Assembly: GCA_964636885.1 (NCBI GenBank)
Contig: CAZWVA010000081.1
Span: forward strand, 1 to 9,510
Direction of reading: 5' to 3'
Source of the DNA: CAZWVA01 sp964636885
GTDB lineage: Bacteria; Desulfobacterota_D; UBA1144; Nemesobacterales; CSP1-2
DNA: 9,510 nucleotides
This document shows, one piece after another, positions 5,801 through 9,510 of this stretch (positions within the stretch are counted from its first letter, which is position 1; every line of letters begins with the position of its first letter). The notes beneath the pieces were generated by a model that searched no databases, had not been told where the DNA came from, and saw only the letters and a program-made list of their open reading frames with translations. The position numbers and the translations under genes were made by a program.

Positions 5801-6223
5801 ATGCTTGCAAAAAACATCATGGGAACCAGGGTTATCACGGTGTCACCCCTTGCTTCCATAACGGAGGCCGCCCAACTGATGAGGGATGAAGACATAGGAG
5901 CCCTCGTCGTTGTAGATAAGGAAGAGAGACCGGTTGGCATCATAACGGATAGGGACATAGTGGTTTCGGTTGTGGCTTATAACGAAAATCCAGCGGAGGT
6001 TGTGGTTGGGGAGGTTATGACAAAAAACCTACACGTGGTTCAGGAGGATGCAAGCGTATTTGAGGTACTTAAGGTCCTTGGTAAACACTCTATAAGAAGG
6101 GTTCCCGTTATGAGGAAGGATAGGCTTGTAGGGATAATATCCGTAGACGATTTAATCGTTGTAATAACAACCGAGCTATCGAACCTGGCCTCGGCTCTAA
6201 GCAGCACCTCAAGGGTCGTTTAA
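5801..6223 (+). CDS. CBS-pair (Bateman) domain protein
   Basis: A 140-residue cytoplasmic protein made only of two CBS domains. CBS1 spans about residues 1-60 and contains IMGTRVITVSP, IGALVVVD and PVGIITDRDI. CBS2 spans about 68-125 and contains VMTKNLHVV, SIRRVPVM and LVGIISVDDL. Such stand-alone pairs bind adenine nucleotides (AMP, ATP, SAM or NAD in characterised cases) and act as energy or redox sensors; mycobacterial Rv2626c is an analogue. The TDRD and SVDD motifs are the usual ribose/phosphate-contact regions, and both sites look intact. GGGAGG at 5788-5793, 7 bases before the ATG, sets the start. It is the first gene after the strong sigma-54 promoter and is followed by two co-directional genes. 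All nine arginine codons are AGG or AGA. Confidence 0.88.
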   Translation: MLAKNIMGTRVITVSPLASITEAAQLMRDEDIGALVVVDKEERPVGIITDRDIVVSVVAYNENPAEVVVGEVMTKNLHVVQEDASVFEVLKVLGKHSIRRVPVMRKDRLVGIISVDDLIVVITTELSNLASALSSTSRVV

Positions 6224-6276
6224 ATCGTGGAAAGGGATTACGAAAGACCGAAAATGGGATTAAGGAGGTGTTAGGA

Positions 6277-6543
6277 ATGCTGTTTTTAATAACCCAAGTT
6301 CATGAACCCGGCAACTGTCCCAAGGACATCGGGGGTTTTAGAAAGGCGCTTGTGAATGAAAACATAGAGGGTCTCACTTTAAGGGACGTCTATGTGGAAC
6401 ATGGGTCCCATACCATTATATACGTGGTTGAGACGGACGACTACAACAATCTCGTCAAGTTCCTCGAACCGGGGATGTTAAAGTGCACTTCGTCGATCTC
6501 GCCGGTTTCGTCCCTACCCGTTTCCGAAATCTTAAAGAGATAA
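6277..6543 (+). CDS. Small DUF3303-like alpha/beta protein, 88 residues
   Basis: A short protein beginning MLFLITQVHEPGNCP, with a central HTIIYVVETDDYNNLVKFLEPG and a strand ending SISPVSSLP. The pattern of an N-terminal strand with H-x-P/E-NCP, a middle YVVETDD strand and a late strand resembles the ferredoxin-like plait family DUF3303. This is recognition from memory rather than a search, so the family assignment is tentative. The ATG at 6277 is chosen because AAGGAGG (6262-6268) lies 8 bases upstream; a GTG three codons earlier overlaps that ribosome site and is unlikely. It is placed between two CBS-pair genes, 53 bases after the first and 12 before the second, so it is probably translated with them and may act with them. 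Cys14 and Cys70 are the only cysteines. Confidence 0.78.
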   Translation: MLFLITQVHEPGNCPKDIGGFRKALVNENIEGLTLRDVYVEHGSHTIIYVVETDDYNNLVKFLEPGMLKCTSSISPVSSLPVSEILKR

Positions 6544-6555
6544 ATGGGAGGGGTG

Positions 6556-6975
6556 ATGCTCGTAAAAAACTGGATGAAGCGAAACCCAATAACGGTAGAG
6601 CCCGAGATGGGGGTAAAATCCGCTTTCTCGCTTCTCAAGAAACACGGTATAAGGCAGCTTCCGGTCGTAAAGGACGGCGTTCTCGTTGGAATCGTAACCG
6701 ATAGAGACCTTAGGAAACCCGAACTCGCTGTCCCTTCTTTGTGGGACGAGTCCTACAGGATAGAAGACAGCTTCAGAGTAGGGGATATAATGAATATGGA
6801 GGTTATAACCGTCACCGAGGATACACCGATCGAGGAGGCGGCCAGTTTGCTACTCAAGCATAAGATAAACGGGCTTCCTGTGATATCCAGAGCCGGGAGG
6901 CTAAGTGGGATAATAACCACCTCAGACATCCTTGGGGCTTTTCTACGGCTCTATAAGCACGAGAAGACACCATAG
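6556..6975 (+). CDS. CBS-pair protein, AcuB-like
   Basis: A 139-residue protein of two CBS domains. CBS1 spans residues 1-55 (MLVKNWMKRNPITV, IRQLPVVKDG, LVGIVTDRDL). CBS2 spans about 73-130 (VGDIMNMEVITV, INGLPVIS, LSGIITTSDIL). A linker with SLWDESYRIEDS (61-72) joins them. The order and linker resemble the CBS part of AcuB-type proteins, but the C-terminal ACT domain of full AcuB is absent, so calling it acuB would go too far. The likely role is nucleotide sensing. The start is taken at the ATG 6556, with GGGAGG at 6546-6551; an in-frame ATG at 6544, directly after the previous stop, has no good ribosome site and adds only four residues. It ends 19 bases from the convergent ZIP gene. Confidence 0.86.
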   Translation: MLVKNWMKRNPITVEPEMGVKSAFSLLKKHGIRQLPVVKDGVLVGIVTDRDLRKPELAVPSLWDESYRIEDSFRVGDIMNMEVITVTEDTPIEEAASLLLKHKINGLPVISRAGRLSGIITTSDILGAFLRLYKHEKTP

Positions 6976-6994
6976 GGCCTCTTGCATCGACGAT

Positions 6995-7744
6995 CTATAG
7001 TCCCAATCCCGATGTGATAAGAAGCATCAAGACCAGACCAACCATCACCCCCCAAGCGGTTTCCTGTTTGGAACAGCCGGAGAGGCTTTCCGGTATGAGT
7101 TCAGCGGCGACTAGATAGATCATCGCTCCACCGGCAAATCCCAATCCGGCGGGGAGTAGGGGTTTAAACACGGATACGAGAAGGAACGATGGCACCGCTA
7201 GTACGGGCTGTGGCACGCTCGTCAGGATCGCATACCCGGCACATGACCAAAGCGATACCCCTTTTGCACGGAGGGGAAGGGTTACCGCAATCCCTTCTGG
7301 GATGTTGTGGACGGCAATAGCCAGGGCAAGGAGGATACCGAATTTTAGGTCCCCTGTTGCGTAGCCGACACCGATGGCAACGCCCTCCGGGATGCTGTGA
7401 ACGAACATAGCCACTATCACTAAAACCGCTTGGCGTGAGTCGGCTACGCTCAGGTTACCGATATTCCAGTGGTTGTCTTCTAGCCTGTGTGCGACCCATG
7501 TGAAGAACCCCGCACCGGCGAGCATCCCGAGGACGGCCTCCCAAACGCTACCCCGATGCAAGGCCTGATCGGCAAGGCTAAACACAGACGCCGAGATCAT
7601 CATTCCACCCGCAACGGCTGCCGCGATGCCCTGCCAGCGCCGGGACATGTTGCGCACAAACGCAAAGGGCATTGCTCCTAGACCGGTTGCGAGGTCTGTC
7701 ATAAGTGCTACAATGAAAACCTGAACCACCATGTTATCCGGCAT
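6995..7744 (-). CDS. ZIP-family divalent metal transporter (ZupT/GufA-like)
   Basis: A 249-residue inner-membrane protein with about eight hydrophobic segments, which take up Zn2+ or other divalent metals (Fe, Mn) into the cytoplasm. The signature metal-site helices are HSIPEGVAIG (116-125) and HNIPEGIAV (146-154), giving His116, Glu120, His146 and Glu150. A later helix carries Glu215 in VAAELIPES. The length is normal for compact bacterial ZIPs. The usual histidine-rich loop between segments 3 and 4 is minimal, limited to HRLEDNHW near residues 86-93. Start choice is uncertain: neither the ATG at 7744 nor the one at 7732 has a clear ribosome site. Six of its seven arginine codons are CGN, unlike the AGG/AGA-rich plus-strand genes. 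It follows the radical SAM gene on the same strand after 123 bases, with promoter-like and dyad sequence between. Metal specificity cannot be read. Confidence 0.9.
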   Translation of the reverse strand: MPDNMVVQVFIVALMTDLATGLGAMPFAFVRNMSRRWQGIAAAVAGGMMISASVFSLADQALHRGSVWEAVLGMLAGAGFFTWVAHRLEDNHWNIGNLSVADSRQAVLVIVAMFVHSIPEGVAIGVGYATGDLKFGILLALAIAVHNIPEGIAVTLPLRAKGVSLWSCAGYAILTSVPQPVLAVPSFLLVSVFKPLLPAGLGFAGGAMIYLVAAELIPESLSGCSKQETAWGVMVGLVLMLLITSGLGL

Positions 7745-7760
7745 GGGAAACTGTGAAACC

Positions 7761-7806
7761 CCCGATTAAAATAGAGTGTAACCATAGACTAGGTTTTGAA
7801 ATCGGG
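7761..7806. promoter_or_regulatory. Inverted repeat overlapping a possible ZIP promoter
   Basis: CCCGATT (7761-7767) and AATCGGG (7800-7806) are perfect inverted complements, extended by AAAA (7768-7771) and TTTT (7794-7797). On the minus strand a fair sigma-70 pair, TTGCCC (7804-7809) and TATGGT (7781-7786) with a 17-base gap, overlaps one arm, and the start point would fall just before the other arm. That geometry suits a repressor operator, possibly metal-responsive, but a stem in the transcript is equally possible. Confidence 0.35.
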
Positions 7807-7828
7807 CAATTAAGATGAGGATCTTTCC

Positions 7829-7841
7829 CCTTTATTAAAGG
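7829..7841. repeat. Short palindrome after the radical SAM gene
   Basis: CCTTTA-T-TAAAGG is a perfect 13-base palindrome about 27 bases past the radical SAM stop on the minus strand. It is A/T-rich and lacks a following T-run, so it is a poor terminator candidate and more likely a protein site or chance. Confidence 0.25.
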
Positions 7842-7867
7842 CGAAATACTAGAGATGGGTTTACCTT

Positions 7868-9415
7868 TTAAGCCCTTAGTCCGTCCTTTCCCGTTTCTGA
7901 TTTCAAATACGCATTGGGGTCGTGATACATAGCACCCTCTGGTAGCCATTCCCATAGAGGACCCAGGTCTCTTTTAATGATATCGATGTAGAAACCGGGT
8001 AGAATGGTTGTTTCCCCCTCAAAGAAGTCCCGAAACGAGCGGTTCTCATCAAGGAGGCAACGTACCTTGCGATAGAATTTCAGCCTTCCAAAACCCTCCG
8101 ACGATATCGCCCTTATTAGGTTCATCCATCTCGGTATTCTGGATGTGTTTGCCCGGAAGCGGTTTATGATCGAACGCCAGGAAAAGGAATAGGACGTCAG
8201 ACCAATCACATGATCGTAGAATTCGGTCCAGGAGTAGTTTTTAGGTCTTACGTTCATAGCGTGATTGTTGTTGAGAAAGTGGAAGGGAAAAGGTAGAACA
8301 CGATTCTCGCTTTGGTATTTAAGATTAAGGGGTGCAGCCCGGCCGAAGGAGGTAAGAAGCGGATAAGCCGGAAATGCACCAGGGGTCATATCTACGAATC
8401 TTTTTGTAAGCTCAAAGGGTTCGGAACCCTCGTCGCAATCGAGTCCAAGCACGAAGTTCGTCTGTACATAGGGCACGTACCGCAAAATCAGGTTTACGTG
8501 CTCTGAGACATGCATGAGCTTCTCCATTCCCTGCTTATTGCCTGTCTTTGATTTGCTTCCCATGTCATACCAGGATTCGATGCCGGGCAATATAGCCTTG
8601 AACCCGTTTCGCTTTAGGCGTCTTAGATGTGGTTCCGAAAGGAGGGACAGACTGCTCTCTGCGATGAAATCTATACTATCGGGTGGTATGGCCTCCTCGA
8701 TTGCCTCCATATAGTCATCGAACCGGACACCGAAATTTGGATCATACCAGCTCACAAGAGGTCGTTTAAACTTCTTGAGAAGGAATCGCAGGTCTTCTTT
8801 TAGTACCTCAAATTCCAGGGGTTGATAGGGTACAGTCGAGTCAATACAGAAGCTGCAGGTATACGGGCACCCCATACTCCCTATCATCGGGACGACCTTT
8901 ATAAAAGGCGCTTTTCTCAGGATCCCTTCAATAAACTTCCATCGTTCACGGATACCGGGAAGAGCTCTTGGCTGTTCCTTAGCGGATAGATGCAGTCCAA
9001 TCGGCCGTTGCTCCGATAAACCCCCAAGCACGTCACGGATGAGGTGTTTATCCGTAAAACCCAGTACGTAGTCAAAGTACCTCTCTGCATCCTCCGGATA
9101 ACAGCGCGCATGAGGGCCTCCTAGTACGGTGATTACGCCCTCTGCCCTGTACCTGTTGCTTAGAGCATAGGCTTGCTGTGCGGCTTGTGTAAACGCACTT
9201 ATGAAAACGACGTCAACGTCTTTAGGCACCTCCTCTGCCAGATCCTCAAGACCGGTATAGCAGAATAACCTGACGTCATGCCCTTCCTGCTCACACCAAG
9301 TAGCGACGACTTGGGGCATAATACCCGCAAGATTTGCGTGCATCGTGTATGCCCAGAGCGTCCGCATGGATGCCTTGGTGATTAAGTCTATTACTCCAAT
9401 CCGGAGTTTTCTCAT
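7868..9415 (-). CDS. B12-binding-type radical SAM protein of unknown function
   Basis: A 515-residue protein. An N-terminal cobalamin-binding-like Rossmann domain spans about residues 1-140 (KLRIGVIDL, DVDVVFISAFT, GVITVLGGPHARCYPEDAE). The radical SAM barrel follows from about 170 to 390, with the cluster motif GCPYTCSFC (Cys183, Cys187, Cys190) and barrel elements WYDPNFG (223-229) and PGIES (277-281). The last 120 residues are a tail I do not recognise. The classic DxHxxG cobalamin signature is not visible, as is common in this class, so bound B12 is not assured. Relatives catalyse methylations, cyclisations or ring rearrangements; the substrate here is unknown. The start at 9415 begins right at the first strand but has no ribosome site in the preceding bases. 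It is probably expressed with or just upstream of the ZIP gene. Confidence 0.87.
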   Translation of the reverse strand: MRKLRIGVIDLITKASMRTLWAYTMHANLAGIMPQVVATWCEQEGHDVRLFCYTGLEDLAEEVPKDVDVVFISAFTQAAQQAYALSNRYRAEGVITVLGGPHARCYPEDAERYFDYVLGFTDKHLIRDVLGGLSEQRPIGLHLSAKEQPRALPGIRERWKFIEGILRKAPFIKVVPMIGSMGCPYTCSFCIDSTVPYQPLEFEVLKEDLRFLLKKFKRPLVSWYDPNFGVRFDDYMEAIEEAIPPDSIDFIAESSLSLLSEPHLRRLKRNGFKAILPGIESWYDMGSKSKTGNKQGMEKLMHVSEHVNLILRYVPYVQTNFVLGLDCDEGSEPFELTKRFVDMTPGAFPAYPLLTSFGRAAPLNLKYQSENRVLPFPFHFLNNNHAMNVRPKNYSWTEFYDHVIGLTSYSFSWRSIINRFRANTSRIPRWMNLIRAISSEGFGRLKFYRKVRCLLDENRSFRDFFEGETTILPGFYIDIIKRDLGPLWEWLPEGAMYHDPNAYLKSETGKDGLRA

Positions 9416-9437
9416 CGTCGAATATTAGCACCTAATC

Positions 9438-9466
9438 GTTATAATTGCAAATGGGCGCGTTGACTA
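9438..9466 (-). promoter_or_regulatory. Possible sigma-70-type promoter of the radical SAM gene
   Basis: On the minus strand TAGTCA (9461-9466) and TATAAC (9438-9443) are separated by exactly 17 bases. Transcription would start near 9431, leaving a leader of about 16 bases with no ribosome site. A second pair, TTGCAA and TAATAT (also 17 bases apart), lies closer and would give a leaderless message. Two copies of CTAATC (9432-9437 and 9464-9469), 32 bases apart, flank the region. Confidence 0.3.
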
Positions 9467-9510
9467 ATCAGAAATCTATCTGAAGAGGAATCGTTGCCTC
9501 ATCTAAGAAT

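Noticed and set aside
693..7744. A zinc-homeostasis theme (zinc dehydrogenase, zinc ribbon, ZIP)
   Set aside because: These belong to different transcription units and strands, and no zinc-regulator site is shared among them.
1..9510. CRISPR arrays, insertion sequences, tRNA or rRNA genes, phage attachment sites
   Set aside because: No regularly spaced repeats, transposase motifs, terminal repeats or RNA-gene signatures were seen on either strand.

Overview
The window looks like a bacterial chromosome segment, most likely from a Desulfobacterota-type or related anaerobic/thermophilic lineage. The grounds are a sigma-32 (RpoH) gene, several sigma-54-type promoters, many universal stress and CBS proteins, and arginine codons that are almost all AGG/AGA in the plus-strand genes. 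The taxonomic call is an inference and only moderately secure.

Layout. Positions 1-495 hold the 3' part of rpoH. Positions 693-1751 encode a zinc-dependent NAD-type alcohol dehydrogenase, preceded by a near-consensus sigma-54 promoter. Positions 1858-5093 form a tight co-directional operon: a single-domain universal stress protein, a 54-residue zinc-ribbon protein (2330-2494), a tandem-domain universal stress protein, and a fusion of an aminoglycoside-phosphotransferase-like kinase with a P-loop kinase. A small unrecognised protein (5107-5349, minus strand) converges on the operon. A roughly 450-base gene-free control region follows. It holds a very good sigma-54 promoter, a weaker divergent sigma-54-like site and several dyads. 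Positions 5801-6975 form a second operon: a CBS-pair protein, a small DUF3303-like protein and an AcuB-like CBS-pair protein. The minus-strand block from 6995 to 9415 encodes a ZIP metal transporter and a B12-binding-type radical SAM protein of unknown function. Its arginine codon use differs from the plus-strand genes.

How the parts may work together. The Usp, tandem Usp, APH-like/P-loop fusion kinase and CBS-pair proteins are the kinds of proteins found together in the mycobacterial DosR hypoxia/dormancy regulon (Rv2004c, Rv2005c and Rv2626c families). Here the control signals look like sigma-54 rather than DosR. The dehydrogenase promoter and the CBS-operon promoter are each preceded by a 26-bp inverted repeat with identical outer arms (553-578 and 5521-5546). 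These could be binding sites of one enhancer-binding activator. My main proposal is therefore a sigma-54-controlled energy-limitation or redox-stress regulon spanning about 0.55-7.0 kb. The activator gene itself is not in the window.
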